This document shows positions 24,255-33,484 of a DNA stretch of 64,000 bases, piece by piece. The stretch is from NCBI RefSeq assembly GCF_013141725.1, contig NZ_WHNZ01000078.1, positions 156,479 through 220,478 of the forward strand. Reading direction: 5' to 3'. The DNA is from Paenibacillus planticolens. Lineage in GTDB: Bacteria > Bacillota > Bacilli > Paenibacillales > NBRC-103111. The position numbers and the translations under genes are program-made. The notes beneath the pieces were generated by a model that worked only from the letters and a program-made list of their open reading frames with translations, had not been told where the DNA came from and did not search any database. The stretch's first letter is position 1. The number at the start of each line of letters is the position of its first letter.

Positions 24255-25997
24255 TTAGATTGCAATCGAAATTGTGAAGGTTGTTTCGGTTTCTGTGGAG
24301 CTGACCTGAACGGTTCCGCCATATTTGCCGACAAGTTGTTTCACGATGCTCAAACCTAATCCCGCGTGAAGGTCATCAGTATTTTTGGTCGAGAAGCCCG
24401 GCTCAAATATGCGTTGAAGGATATCGCCTGCAATCGGTTCCCCATTATTAATCACATGAAAAATGAGCGAGCCGCCTTCAACATAGCCAACCAGGCGAAC
24501 TAGCTTGTCTCCTTCGTTCTTAGACGTAGAGACGGCATCAAACGCGTTATCAATGAGGTTCGAGATGATACGAACCAAATCGGTTGCCTTTACCGCACCC
24601 AGAGGAACTTCTTTCAGATTGGCAACCTCATGCTGGAACGTAATTTTACGTTCAACGGCCCCAATCACCTTGGACTGAACAATGGCTGATAAGGCCGGTA
24701 CATTGATTTGAATAATATCATTCAATGCGGTCGTTTCACCGATGATCTCAGAGGTATAACGACTCAACTCCTCGAACTCTTTGAGATGTACGAGCGATTG
24801 AATGGTCGCAACATGGTTGTTGAAATCGTGCCGTTGCTCCTTCATAGAGCGAAACAGCGATCCGATATGATCGACGTACACTTCTTGAATGCTCTCCGCG
24901 GTTGCTTCGCGATTACGATTAATGAAGCGTATGCTCACAATAACAAGAATGAATGCAATAATAGCCGTTGTCCCGATAAGAAGCAGGAGATTCATTTGCT
25001 GCTGCCCAATGGAATGCTGGACTTTCTCGTAATCGGCCGTAAGTCCAATGACGACAGGGATGTCCAATTGGAGCGGGATGAACATTTTGAGATATGTTTT
25101 ACCATTGATGTTGGTCAGCAACTGTTGGGTTTGATTAGATTGTAAGACCGACTGCACCATGTTCTGATCCCGTGTATCCTTCATCGTATAGGTGCCAAAT
25201 AAGACTTCCCGGTCGGTGAACCAGGTGTAGCCTTCTTTCTTGAACTGTTCCTGCTTTCCAAGGAAGATCGGAGTGTTAAAGACGGCAATTTCTTGGACGC
25301 CGTGGTCTGTGTAGCCATGAATCATTTCATTGATGACGGCATCGACGCCGGTTTCCCGCCGATAATCCCGGAAAAACGTATCGTGGACATAAGGATCAAG
25401 AATGTAATTCGTACGTCCATCATAGTAATAACCCCATTTATCCACATATTGCGGATCTGACATAGAGGTGTTCATCGGCCCTGACCAATAAAACGGCAGC
25501 GCTTGGCCGCTTTTGACATTCGTTTCCTTCGTATCGAGCAGTTGGTTAAAAGCTTTGAACCAGTCTCGACTCCAGTTTTTGGTGCTCATATTGATTTCCT
25601 TGGGTTCCGAGGATTTGTAGCCAATGATGTCATCGCCGTTACGTTTCATGAGCGTAATATGGTCCACCATCAACTCTTTGCTGAGAACGACAAGTTCCTC
25701 ATTGGTTACTTTTTCAATATCAGGGTCGAGCCGGTACTGAGCTGCAAGAGAAGCTGTCCGTAAATTTTGCCCGATTAGATTTTCAACATATTTCTCTCCC
25801 GATTTGGAATGCTTGATGGAGATGGCGACGTTATCGGCAATCAGCTCCAGCTTGGTTTTAAGCTCCGATGTCAACATTCTCTTCGTGTACGTGTAGAATA
25901 CGCTGTCGGTTAGTAGTACAATGATTAACGAAATCATGAGGATAAAGAGCGAGGAACGCAGTTGGATTTTTGGCTTAGGTTTGTGTTGTGTATTCAT
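24255..25997 (-). CDS. Membrane sensor histidine kinase (GHKL type)
   Basis: 580-residue sensor kinase. One TM helix near residues 15-35, an extracellular Cache-like domain of about 285 residues, a second TM at about 335-355 (LLLIGTTAIIAFILVIVSIRF), then a Spo0B-like phosphoacceptor helix with RHDFNNHVATIQSLV and a GHKL ATPase (NLIDNAFDAV, HAGLGLSIVKQLVGKYGG). The RHDFxNH signature resembles AgrC- and DctS/CitA-type kinases. ATG 25997 follows TTAGGAGG. No response regulator adjoins it; the only candidate partner is the receiver-less LytTR protein downstream. Its ligand is unknown. Confidence 0.85.
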   Translation of the reverse strand: MNTQHKPKPKIQLRSSLFILMISLIIVLLTDSVFYTYTKRMLTSELKTKLELIADNVAISIKHSKSGEKYVENLIGQNLRTASLAAQYRLDPDIEKVTNEELVVLSKELMVDHITLMKRNGDDIIGYKSSEPKEINMSTKNWSRDWFKAFNQLLDTKETNVKSGQALPFYWSGPMNTSMSDPQYVDKWGYYYDGRTNYILDPYVHDTFFRDYRRETGVDAVINEMIHGYTDHGVQEIAVFNTPIFLGKQEQFKKEGYTWFTDREVLFGTYTMKDTRDQNMVQSVLQSNQTQQLLTNINGKTYLKMFIPLQLDIPVVIGLTADYEKVQHSIGQQQMNLLLLIGTTAIIAFILVIVSIRFINRNREATAESIQEVYVDHIGSLFRSMKEQRHDFNNHVATIQSLVHLKEFEELSRYTSEIIGETTALNDIIQINVPALSAIVQSKVIGAVERKITFQHEVANLKEVPLGAVKATDLVRIISNLIDNAFDAVSTSKNEGDKLVRLVGYVEGGSLIFHVINNGEPIAGDILQRIFEPGFSTKNTDDLHAGLGLSIVKQLVGKYGGTVQVSSTETETTFTISIAI

Positions 25998-26093
25998 GTT
26001 GTCCTCCTAAAATGTCAACTTTCTACAGCTATCATATTACAAATTCGCTAGGAATGGCGTGATTATTTGGAGATAAACAAGGAGGCGGTTTTT

Positions 26094-26855
26094 ATGAAAT
26101 TAACATTCTTGGGGTGCGGCGACGGCTTCAGCGTTGAGCAGGGCCATAACAGCGCAATCGTAACGTTTGCCGATACGAATCTGTGCATCGACTTTCCGGA
26201 ATCAAACCATGTTAGCTTGCATCAGATGGGGATGAAGCTCAACGAGGTGGAGCATATTTTCGTGACACATTTGCACGAGGATCATGTTAACGGCTTGCAA
26301 AAGCTGGCCTTGTTTCACCGGGTATATCCCGGCAAAGCGAAGCCGAAGCTGTATGTGCCTGCAGGGCTGCGGGACGATTTGTGGCAAATTTTACGCCATG
26401 GGTTGGAGCTGACCACAAGAGGAAAGCGAGTTTTTGAGGACTATTTCGACGTGGAATGCGTGGAGGATGCGTTTGAAATCGCGGGTGTGCGCTTCGAGCT
26501 GATTCGGACGCAGCATGTGCCGGAAATGCTTAGTTATGGCCTATTGTGCAAGCCATATTTCTATTTTAGCGGGGATACGCGGTTAGATGAAACCTACATA
26601 AACAAGGTTGCCGGAGAAGTCGAGACGATCTTCCATGAATGCCATATGCAGGATGATCAGCTGCCGTCGCATACGTCACTGGAGGAACTGCTCCCGCTGC
26701 CGGAGGCGATTCAAGAGAAGATGCTGCTGATGCATTATGTGGACGATTATGTACGGGCTGAAGCGCGTGACCCGTTTCATGGCCGGCATAAGCTTCGTTT
26801 AGCTGAGCCGTTGCGGGGGTATGATTGGCAGAACGGCGGGGACGAATCCCGTTGA
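26094..26855 (+). CDS. MBL-fold metal-dependent hydrolase
   Basis: 253-residue metallo-beta-lactamase-fold protein, cytoplasmic. It has FLGCGDGFSVEQGHNSAIV at the N terminus, the zinc signature THLHEDHVNGL near residue 60, a metal-ligand His in RTQHVPEMLSYG, Asp in FSGDTRLDE, and ECHMQDD and LMHYVDDY at the end. The layout is closest to ribonuclease Z-like or phosphodiesterase-like MBL proteins; the substrate is not determinable. ATG 26094 has AAGGAGG 8-9 bases upstream. Divergent from the GHKL kinase; a four-unit element follows directly. Confidence 0.8.
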   Translation: MKLTFLGCGDGFSVEQGHNSAIVTFADTNLCIDFPESNHVSLHQMGMKLNEVEHIFVTHLHEDHVNGLQKLALFHRVYPGKAKPKLYVPAGLRDDLWQILRHGLELTTRGKRVFEDYFDVECVEDAFEIAGVRFELIRTQHVPEMLSYGLLCKPYFYFSGDTRLDETYINKVAGEVETIFHECHMQDDQLPSHTSLEELLPLPEAIQEKMLLMHYVDDYVRAEARDPFHGRHKLRLAEPLRGYDWQNGGDESR

Positions 26856-26860
26856 TTAAA

Positions 26861-27050
26861 AGGGAACTACAATCCGCTATTTGATTGAAACCAGCTGAAA
26901 ACCGGGTGTGAGCGGAACTACAGGGTCTTATCTGACCCCAGAAGCCTGCATCTGCCCTCGAATCGGCAAAATAGCGGATCGTAGACGCCTTGAAGCTGGC
27001 GAATGATTGCTTTTTGTGGGAATAGCGGACCGTAGTTCCTGTTCGTTCCC
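26861..27050. repeat. Four-unit intergenic element, GGGAACTAC family (copy D)
   Basis: Direct units at 26861 (AGGGAACTACAATCCGCTAT) and 26914 (GGAACTACAGGGTCTTAT); inverted units at 26968-26984 (AAAATAGCGGATCGTAG) and 27018-27039 (AATAGCGGACCGTAGTTCC). Offsets 0, 53, 107, 157. It begins five bases after the MBL stop and ends 12 bases before the ROK gene stop, filling the convergent gap almost exactly. Confidence 0.7.
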
Positions 27051-27061
27051 TTCGAATCTTT

Positions 27062-28252
27062 TTACTCCAACAACGATTTCTCGATAATTGTCGTAGAAAG
27101 CTGCCTCAGCACCATCGAAACGCCTCCGTGGGCAACGCCTAGCTCCCCTAAATCGGAGCAGTAGATCTCCAAATTCTGAAGAAAGCGCTCGGGAATCATT
27201 TCGCGCAGCGTATTCCAGATGGAGTTAATAAGCGCAGGGCCGAGCAGCGCAAGAAGCCCACCAATGCAGATGACCCTTGGGTTGTAGGCATTGATAACGT
27301 TCGCTAGGCCGATGCCTTGATAATGGCCAAGCTCGTGCACGGCACTTGTAAATTTGCAATCACCGCGCTCAATGCCTTCCACAATGTCTGCGAACGACAG
27401 CTCTTGAGGGGTTGTTTCCAAAAGTTCGTACAGCGCCTTGATAGAAGCGTACATCTCCCAACAGCCTCTGCTGCCGCAGGTGCATTTCTTGCCATTCATA
27501 TGGATGGTGGAATGCCCGAGTCTCCCCGCCGTTCCCGTCGTACCGGTGAACATTTCTCCTTTGCTGTAAACGCCGACGGATAGTCCCCAAGAACTGGTGA
27601 CATACACGAGATGATCCGCCGATTTGGCCCCTCCAAAATGGACTTCACCCATCGCACCCGCATAAGGCGCAGGATTCACATGAATGGTAAGCCCGGGAAC
27701 TCGTTTGGCGATTTCGTTCCGCAAGGGGAAATCGTTCCACTCCTGCAGGTTCGCGCTGAAATCTACCACATCCGTCCGTATATTGTAGTAGCCGGGAATA
27801 ACAATACCGACCCCAACAATGCCTAGCTGGCGATGCACGTGGTTGTTCTCTAAATCTTTCAAAATCGTCGATATCGCTTCCACGAAAAAGAAGGGATCTT
27901 TGCTTTGAAGCGGAACAATCATGCTGTCCAGCTTTTTGCCGAGCAGATCCGTGACGAGCACGGTGAATTGGTTGATTTCAACATCAACCCCCACGCAGAT
28001 GCCCGCTTTCTCATTCAAGTCGACCAGAGTAGGGGGGCGCCCTCTCGAAGTTCCCGTCGTGCCGAGTTCAACGACAAAGCCTTTCTGCACGAATAGATCT
28101 ACGCAACTGGAGACGGTCATCTTATTGAGTCCTGTCAGAGAGGCGATTTTCGCTCGAGATAGTGGACGGTATTTCAGAATCGTAGAGATGGCATGTTCCA
28201 TATTTATTTTTTTAACAAGATCATAATTTCCGATCGGTCCGTTAGAACGCAT
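27062..28252 (-). CDS. ROK-family transcriptional regulator (NagC/XylR type)
   Basis: 396-residue repressor. N-terminal winged helix (about 15-75; RPLSRAKIASLTGLNKMTVSSCVDLFVQKGFVVELG) joined to a ROK kinase-like sugar sensor (GVDVEINQFTVLVTDLLGKKL, and the zinc motif CTCGSRGCWEMYAS with the usual Cys set). Such regulators bind a sugar or sugar phosphate. ATG 28252 is preferred since AAGG lies 11 bases upstream; GTG 28261 is too near. It is divergent from the fucosidase/sulfatase operon, and dyads with TTTAGTATA half-sites in the shared region are its probable operators. A fucose-related inducer is an inference from that operon. Confidence 0.88.
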   Translation of the reverse strand: MRSNGPIGNYDLVKKINMEHAISTILKYRPLSRAKIASLTGLNKMTVSSCVDLFVQKGFVVELGTTGTSRGRPPTLVDLNEKAGICVGVDVEINQFTVLVTDLLGKKLDSMIVPLQSKDPFFFVEAISTILKDLENNHVHRQLGIVGVGIVIPGYYNIRTDVVDFSANLQEWNDFPLRNEIAKRVPGLTIHVNPAPYAGAMGEVHFGGAKSADHLVYVTSSWGLSVGVYSKGEMFTGTTGTAGRLGHSTIHMNGKKCTCGSRGCWEMYASIKALYELLETTPQELSFADIVEGIERGDCKFTSAVHELGHYQGIGLANVINAYNPRVICIGGLLALLGPALINSIWNTLREMIPERFLQNLEIYCSDLGELGVAHGGVSMVLRQLSTTIIEKSLLE

Positions 28253-28280
28253 GTTGATCACAACCTTACTTCAGTACATG

Positions 28281-28411
28281 ATACTCATTTAGTATGAATG
28301 ATATACAAAATATCTCTCCATGTCAAAAAAATATTGGCGGAACCCCTAAATTACCGTGCTTTTATTTAGTATAAGATATATACTAAATACATAGAGTTTG
28401 AAAGCGTTTCA
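28281..28411. promoter_or_regulatory. ROK operators in the divergent regulatory region
   Basis: TTTAGTATA-AGATA-TATACTAAA (28365-28387) is a perfect palindrome with 9-bp arms. A second, shorter dyad ATACT-CATTT-AGTAT (28281-28295) lies near the ROK gene start, and a further half-site occurs by the operon promoter. XylR/NagC-type regulators bind such A/T-rich dyads. TGAAAGCGTTTCA (28399-28411) resembles a cre but is one base short of the usual spacing, so CcpA control is doubtful. Confidence 0.65.
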
Positions 28412-28483
28412 TAATCTAAAATGCAGAGGTTCAGCTGAAATATGGGATGAAATGGACTTTTCATAAGGATAAAAAACTCATTG

Positions 28484-28563
28484 TTGACAGATTCCCAAAT
28501 AGACATTAAATTAATATCAACTAAGCCGAGTTATTTACTTGGTATTACGTTTATACTAAATAA
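28484..28563 (+). promoter_or_regulatory. Promoter and downstream operator half-sites of the fucosidase/sulfatase operon
   Basis: TTGACA (28484-28489), a 17-base spacer and TAAATT (28507-28512) form a strong sigma-A promoter. Downstream of the expected start, TTATTTA (28531-28537) and TATACTAAATAA (28552-28563) include the same TATACTAAA half-site as the main ROK palindrome, well placed for repression and possible looping. Confidence 0.65.
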
Positions 28564-28585
28564 GTTCAAAGGGAGTGTTCTGTTT

Positions 28586-29932
28586 ATGAAAAGAATGAGA
28601 CTCATGAGTTATTTGCTGATAGGCCTGCTTCTCTTGTCCGCATGCTCCTCTCAGACAAAAAGCACCACAGCAACCCCAGCCAGCGATACCAAAGCTGCCC
28701 TTGCTACACAAAAGCCGGAAGAGATCGCAGGTGAAATCTCGTTCTGGTCCTGGTCCCCGGAAGATAACGTCTGGCAAACCTTAATCAAAGCTTTTAATGA
28801 GAAATACCCTAAAATCAAAGTGAACTATGTTCGTACGCCATCGGCTGACTACGACAAGAAGATTCAAGTTGCCATTCAAGGCGGCGAGGTTCCGGATGTT
28901 ATGGCGTTTTCCAACGGACCGATGATCAAGAACTATTCGCCTGTACTTGAACCGTTAGCGCCTTTGGCGGAGAAATCGTTAGGGAAAGATTGGCAGAAGC
29001 TGTTCAAATCTACACCGTTGGAATCGTCCAAGAAAAATGATTATAAGACGATACCGACAGGGGTCGCGGTTACGCCGTTCCTTTCTTATGATGTAGATCT
29101 GTTCAAGAAAGTAGGCGCAGAGCCGCCTAAAACGTATGACGAACTGAAACAAGTCGTGAAAAAATTTGAGGATGCCAAATTGCCGGGCATTGTGCCGCGT
29201 TTAGGGTTTGCCGGTGGCAAAAGCGCAACTGTAACGGATGTTTTCTATACCCTCGTCAATCAAATTGCGCCGGGTAAAATATATGAAGCGGATGCGGGGA
29301 AAGCGAAGTTTACCGATCCGGCGTTCATTCAGGCGACGAATGCTTTCAAGCAATTTTACACGGATCATCTCTTCCAAGACGGCAACCTGACGACCAAATT
29401 CGATCCGGATCTTCGCGATATGTATGAGCAGAAGAGACAGCTTCCAATGATTCTCGTCGGTGCATGGATCATGACAGACGTAGCGAACAAGGATGGCTTG
29501 AAAATTGGCGACCGCACCTTCGGACTCGTGCCTATGCCGACGATTGCCGGCGGTCAAACAAGTGTCCTCATTAACGGCGATGTACCCCTTGGAATTAGTA
29601 AAGATTCGAAGCATAAAGAGGCTGCCTGGAGATTCGTGGAATTCATGGCTACGGGCGAGTATCAGACGATTCTGAGCAAAGCGCTGCAGTTCCTTCCCGT
29701 GAAAGAAGGGCTGTCCATGGATAAATCCAATCTTAAAACGGACATTGAGAAGCAATCGGTTGATGTGGTTCTGAACGCACTTACGAATCAAGTAGGCGGT
29801 ATCCGCTTCTTGGACAATGCCTCCATCGAACAAGCGATTTTTGCTAATTTACAAAAAGTGGCGACCGGAGCGGCTACACCGGAGCAAGCGATGGCCGAGG
29901 TGCAAAAAGCCTCAGATGCCGTGAAACGCTAA
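28586..29932 (+). CDS. Sugar ABC transporter substrate-binding lipoprotein
   Basis: 448-residue family 1 extracellular solute-binding protein. Signal peptide KRMRLMSYLLIGLLLLSAC with a lipobox Cys at about residue 19, then a Ser/Thr/Ala-rich linker, then EISFWSWSPEDNVWQTLIKAFNEKYPKIKV, typical of CUT1 binding proteins. ATG 28586 follows GGGAG at a usual distance; the longer frame to 28481 covers the promoter. It is the first gene of an operon with a GH29-like enzyme, two permeases and two sulfatases, so it probably captures a desulfated or sulfated fuco-oligosaccharide. The ATPase is not encoded here and is presumably a shared MsmX-type subunit. Confidence 0.9.
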   Translation: MKRMRLMSYLLIGLLLLSACSSQTKSTTATPASDTKAALATQKPEEIAGEISFWSWSPEDNVWQTLIKAFNEKYPKIKVNYVRTPSADYDKKIQVAIQGGEVPDVMAFSNGPMIKNYSPVLEPLAPLAEKSLGKDWQKLFKSTPLESSKKNDYKTIPTGVAVTPFLSYDVDLFKKVGAEPPKTYDELKQVVKKFEDAKLPGIVPRLGFAGGKSATVTDVFYTLVNQIAPGKIYEADAGKAKFTDPAFIQATNAFKQFYTDHLFQDGNLTTKFDPDLRDMYEQKRQLPMILVGAWIMTDVANKDGLKIGDRTFGLVPMPTIAGGQTSVLINGDVPLGISKDSKHKEAAWRFVEFMATGEYQTILSKALQFLPVKEGLSMDKSNLKTDIEKQSVDVVLNALTNQVGGIRFLDNASIEQAIFANLQKVATGAATPEQAMAEVQKASDAVKR

Positions 29933-29953
29933 TAGAGACAGGAGGAGATAACT

Positions 29954-31666
29954 GTGAAAAAGAAAGCGATGTTAGCCATGGGCAGCTTGCTCGTTGCGTC
30001 GGTGCTGTCCGTTTCTGCCTTTCCCGCCAGCGCTGGGGCGATAACGCCGGATGAATATGTACAATTAGGTTTTGGCTTTTTCCCTCACTATGGACTAAAC
30101 ACATACACCGGTACAGCCGGCGGCGAAGGGAACCCGCAAAACTTCCCTTCTACGCTTTTTGCGCCGACGGATTTTGATGCGAATCAATGGGTAGCCGCTG
30201 CGAAAGACGCCGGTATGGACTACGTGATTGCGGTAGCCAAACACCGGTATGGCTGGGCGGCTTGGGATAGCGCGTATACAACCTACGATACAGCGACCAG
30301 CTCTGCGCCAAACCTTGATATCGTCAAAGCGATATCCGATGCATGCGCGACGTACGGTTTGAAGTTCGCCATCTATTTTAATGCGGATGACAGGTACCAT
30401 TTTCCGGGTGGCGTCATGGGGAACAGCGCGTACATCGATTTTGCAAAAAATGAACTGACCGAACTGCTGACGAATTATGGGGACGTAATTGCGGTTTGGT
30501 TTGATCATGCCAAAGCCATCAATAATAGCCAAGCAGCGCAGTTGGAAGCCCATGTGAAATCGATACAGCCGGATACGCTCGTCTTTTTCCATGATGATAA
30601 TAAAGCGGCCGATTCCGATGTGCATGTGACCGAATTAGTGAACGGGGACCCGCCGGTTGGCAATAGCACGCCTTGGGAGGAAGCTTGGAGCCTGTATACG
30701 GATTACTGGTCCTATAAAAATAATGAATCGCCGGCGGCACCGTGGAGCAGCGCAGCGTATACAGCGAATAAGGTGCACTATTACAACAAGCGGTATGCTT
30801 CATTTGCAGTAAGCGTTCCTCCAGGTCCTAATGGGAAAATATCTCAGGCAGGGCTCGACTTGATGCATAGTATCGGGCAGATTCCGCGCTGGAGGCAAAC
30901 CGATGACAGAAGCCCGCTCATTACATACACCGGCACCTGGGCCGATCAAAGCAATTCCAGTTATTTCAAAAGTACGGATAGGAACACCGCTCAAGCCGGT
31001 GCTTCTGCTGAATACACATTTACAGGCACGGGCATCAGGCTCATTACGAAAAAAAATTCATCGACAGGCATCTTTGATGTTTACATCGATGGCAATAAAG
31101 TAGCGACATATGATTCCTATGCGTCGTCGCCGGTCTTTGATGTAACGGCTTACGAAACAACGTCGCTCAGGAACGCCACGCACACAATCAAAATGGTCGC
31201 CACCGGCACAAAGAACCCCAATTCGAGCGGGACCAACGTCAATCTGGATTTGTTCGAGTACTTGGGAACTCCGGTGCAAACCCAAACGGACACGATTGTC
31301 GATGATACGAATGCAGCCATCACCTATAGCGGCGCTTGGAATCATATTTCCCGGGCTACCAGTTATGACGGCACGATTTCTTACAGCTCCACGCAGGATG
31401 CCTATGCCGAGTACGCTTTTAACGGAACGGGCGTTAAGTTGTATACCCAAAAAGGAGCAGGCGGGGGCAAATTCGATATTTACGTAGACGGCGTGCTGCA
31501 AACGACATTCGACTCCTATGCGGCCTCGCAGCAAAATAAGGTGCTGGCTTTGGATAAGCAAGATTTGGCAGCCGGCAATCATACGATTAAATTAGTCGTG
31601 AAGCATACGAAAAATACGAATTCGAACAACTATTTTGCTCATTTAGATTACATTTCGTTTCATTAA
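29954..31666 (+). CDS. Secreted alpha-L-fucosidase-like glycoside hydrolase (GH29) with two C-terminal modules
   Basis: 570-residue secreted enzyme. Signal peptide with cleavage near SAFPASAGA (about residue 28). The catalytic barrel (about 30-310) looks like GH29: LGFGFFPHYGLNTYTG, WVAAAKDAGMDYVIAVAKHRYGWAAWDS, and YGDVIAVWFDHAK, whose Asp184 is at the nucleophile position. Two homologous beta-sandwich modules follow (about 321-435 and 449-570), each with TY(T/S)G(T/A)W, AEY(T/A)F(T/N)GTG and FD(V/I)Y(I/V)DG, probably for binding carbohydrate. GTG 29954 has AGGAGG 8 bases upstream. It should release fucose from an extracellular glycan; the exact linkage is unknown. Confidence 0.75.
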   Translation: MKKKAMLAMGSLLVASVLSVSAFPASAGAITPDEYVQLGFGFFPHYGLNTYTGTAGGEGNPQNFPSTLFAPTDFDANQWVAAAKDAGMDYVIAVAKHRYGWAAWDSAYTTYDTATSSAPNLDIVKAISDACATYGLKFAIYFNADDRYHFPGGVMGNSAYIDFAKNELTELLTNYGDVIAVWFDHAKAINNSQAAQLEAHVKSIQPDTLVFFHDDNKAADSDVHVTELVNGDPPVGNSTPWEEAWSLYTDYWSYKNNESPAAPWSSAAYTANKVHYYNKRYASFAVSVPPGPNGKISQAGLDLMHSIGQIPRWRQTDDRSPLITYTGTWADQSNSSYFKSTDRNTAQAGASAEYTFTGTGIRLITKKNSSTGIFDVYIDGNKVATYDSYASSPVFDVTAYETTSLRNATHTIKMVATGTKNPNSSGTNVNLDLFEYLGTPVQTQTDTIVDDTNAAITYSGAWNHISRATSYDGTISYSSTQDAYAEYAFNGTGVKLYTQKGAGGGKFDIYVDGVLQTTFDSYAASQQNKVLALDKQDLAAGNHTIKLVVKHTKNTNSNNYFAHLDYISFH

Positions 31667-31750
31667 TTAAGCTTACGTTCACGAAGAAGAGGGCCTCGGT
31701 CATCATTAGCTGAGGTTCCTCCACCCGTGAGGGTTGTGAGGAGGAGCCAA

Positions 31751-32668
31751 GTGGATATCGTGCTATCGACAACGAAACCTGCAACAGCCAAATCAAAAAA
31801 GAAAAAACGAGGGCGCTTCACTGGATTGTACTTCGCTCTGCCATTGCTTGTTTTTGTATCCGTGTTCACGTTTTTTGGCATTTTTTATAATATCTACATC
31901 GGATTCTTTGAATGGTCAGGTATTGGAAGTAAGTTGTTTATCGGTCTCGACAATTATGTGAATCTGTTTCATGATCCTAATTTCTATCAGGCACTTGGCA
32001 ATACGTTCTATTTTTTGGTGATGACCATTCCACTGTCGATGGCGCTTGGGCTCCTGCTTGCCACCTTGCTGAACGGCGTTTGGGGAGCAGGCGGCCTGTT
32101 TAAATCGATCTTCTTTTTGCCGCATGTCATTGCGGTTGTCACCGTAGGCACGACTTTCGCCGGCATTTATGAGCCGAATTTCGGCTTGCTTAATACGATG
32201 CTGCGGTTTGCCGGGTTTGAAAGCTGGACGCATTCCTGGTTGTCCGAGCCAGCTTCGGCGCTGAATTCAATCGCTGCCGTCTATATTTTTGCCAACACCG
32301 GATTTTACATGTTGATTTATTACACCAGTTTGTTAAATATTGATCAGGAAATATTTGAAGCGGCAAAAATCGATGGCGCCGGGGTTATGAGGCAGTTCCG
32401 CCATATCATTTTCCCGATGCTCAGCGGTACGCACATCACATTGCTCATTCTGGGCATTATCCATGCGCTCAAAGTTTTCGACCTCATTTGGATTATGACA
32501 GAGGGCGGTCCGGGAGGAGAGACGGAGCTCATCTCTACTTTCCTGTTCCGGGAGTCTCTGCTCAAATATAAAACGGGATACAGCGGGGCGGTCTCTGTAG
32601 TTCTGCTGCTCATTGCCTTCGGCTATACGGCGTTCCAACTGCGCGTTTATAACAAGGTGAGGAGGTAG
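31751..32668 (+). CDS. Sugar ABC transporter permease (MalF/UgpA-like)
   Basis: 305-residue membrane permease of a CUT1 importer with six TM helices. The basic N-terminal stretch (KSKKKKRGRF) is cytoplasmic; the EAA loop FEAAKIDGAGVMRQFRHIIFPML contacts the ATPase. GTG 31751 is the start because AGGAGG ends 6 bases upstream; the frame to 31727 lacks a site. Third gene of the fucosidase/sulfatase operon, followed after 5 bases by the partner permease. Confidence 0.9.
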   Translation: MDIVLSTTKPATAKSKKKKRGRFTGLYFALPLLVFVSVFTFFGIFYNIYIGFFEWSGIGSKLFIGLDNYVNLFHDPNFYQALGNTFYFLVMTIPLSMALGLLLATLLNGVWGAGGLFKSIFFLPHVIAVVTVGTTFAGIYEPNFGLLNTMLRFAGFESWTHSWLSEPASALNSIAAVYIFANTGFYMLIYYTSLLNIDQEIFEAAKIDGAGVMRQFRHIIFPMLSGTHITLLILGIIHALKVFDLIWIMTEGGPGGETELISTFLFRESLLKYKTGYSGAVSVVLLLIAFGYTAFQLRVYNKVRR

Positions 32669-32673
32669 ACAAG

Positions 32674-33462
32674 ATGTTCGGTCGCATGCAACTGTCTGAG
32701 AAAATCACGATGAATCTTCTTCTCCTCATCTTGGGAGCTGTTTGGGTGATTCCCATGATTTATCTGGTGATGTATTCGTTCGAAGGGGACGGGTGGGGGA
32801 ATTACCAGGCTGTCGTCAGTCTGGAACTGTTTCCGCATTTTCTAATCAACAGCTTTATTGTGTCGACTTCGGTGGTTCTGCTGCTGCTTGTCGTTGTTTC
32901 TTTAGCGGCGTTTGGCTTTAGCAAGCTGAGATTTCCCGGGGATTCCGCTGTCTTTGCAATCTGTTTGATCGGTCTGATGATCCCTCCCGTCGCGATGCTC
33001 GTCCCTTTGTTTCAAACGATCAAATCGTTTCATTGGATGAATACGTATTTGTCCTTAATCGGTCCGGAAGTAGCGATGAGCATTCCTTTCTCATTGCTTC
33101 TGGCCCGTAATGCTTTCGATGAGGTGCCTGGCGAGCTTTTGGAAGCAGCGGAGATTGACGGTTCGAATGCCTGGGGAAGATTTGTTCATGTGATGCTGCC
33201 TTTAGCCATCCCGGTACTGACGACCATTGGCATCTTGGCTTTCCTGAATTCGTGGAATCAGTACGTGCTGCCGCTTGTTTTCATTAGCAAGGAAACGATG
33301 CTGACCGTGACCATGGCTCCCAAATTTTTTATAAAAGAGTATACCTCTGATTACCATAAAGTGTTCGCAGCGCTTGTACTGATTACGATACCGGTTGTGA
33401 TTTTATATATATTCGGTCAAAAGTACATGCAGCGAGGTTTGACGAGCGGCGCCATCAAATAA
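32674..33462 (+). CDS. Sugar ABC transporter permease (MalG/UgpE-like)
   Basis: 262-residue six-TM permease, partner of the preceding one. EAA loop LLEAAEIDGSNAWGRFVHVMLPLAIP near residue 160 and the C-terminal GLTSGAIK are usual for the MalG group. ATG 32674 follows GAGGAGG. It is five bases after the first permease and 22 bases before a sulfatase gene, in a compact operon; the pair forms the membrane channel for the oligosaccharide bound by the lipoprotein at 28586. Confidence 0.9.
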   Translation: MFGRMQLSEKITMNLLLLILGAVWVIPMIYLVMYSFEGDGWGNYQAVVSLELFPHFLINSFIVSTSVVLLLLVVVSLAAFGFSKLRFPGDSAVFAICLIGLMIPPVAMLVPLFQTIKSFHWMNTYLSLIGPEVAMSIPFSLLLARNAFDEVPGELLEAAEIDGSNAWGRFVHVMLPLAIPVLTTIGILAFLNSWNQYVLPLVFISKETMLTVTMAPKFFIKEYTSDYHKVFAALVLITIPVVILYIFGQKYMQRGLTSGAIK

Positions 33463-33484
33463 ATGCCGGATTCTGGAGGTTAAC

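Noticed and set aside
28399..28411. TGAAAGCGTTTCA as a cre site
   Set aside because: Arms are perfect, but the centre is one base short of the 14-base CcpA consensus; recorded only as doubtful.
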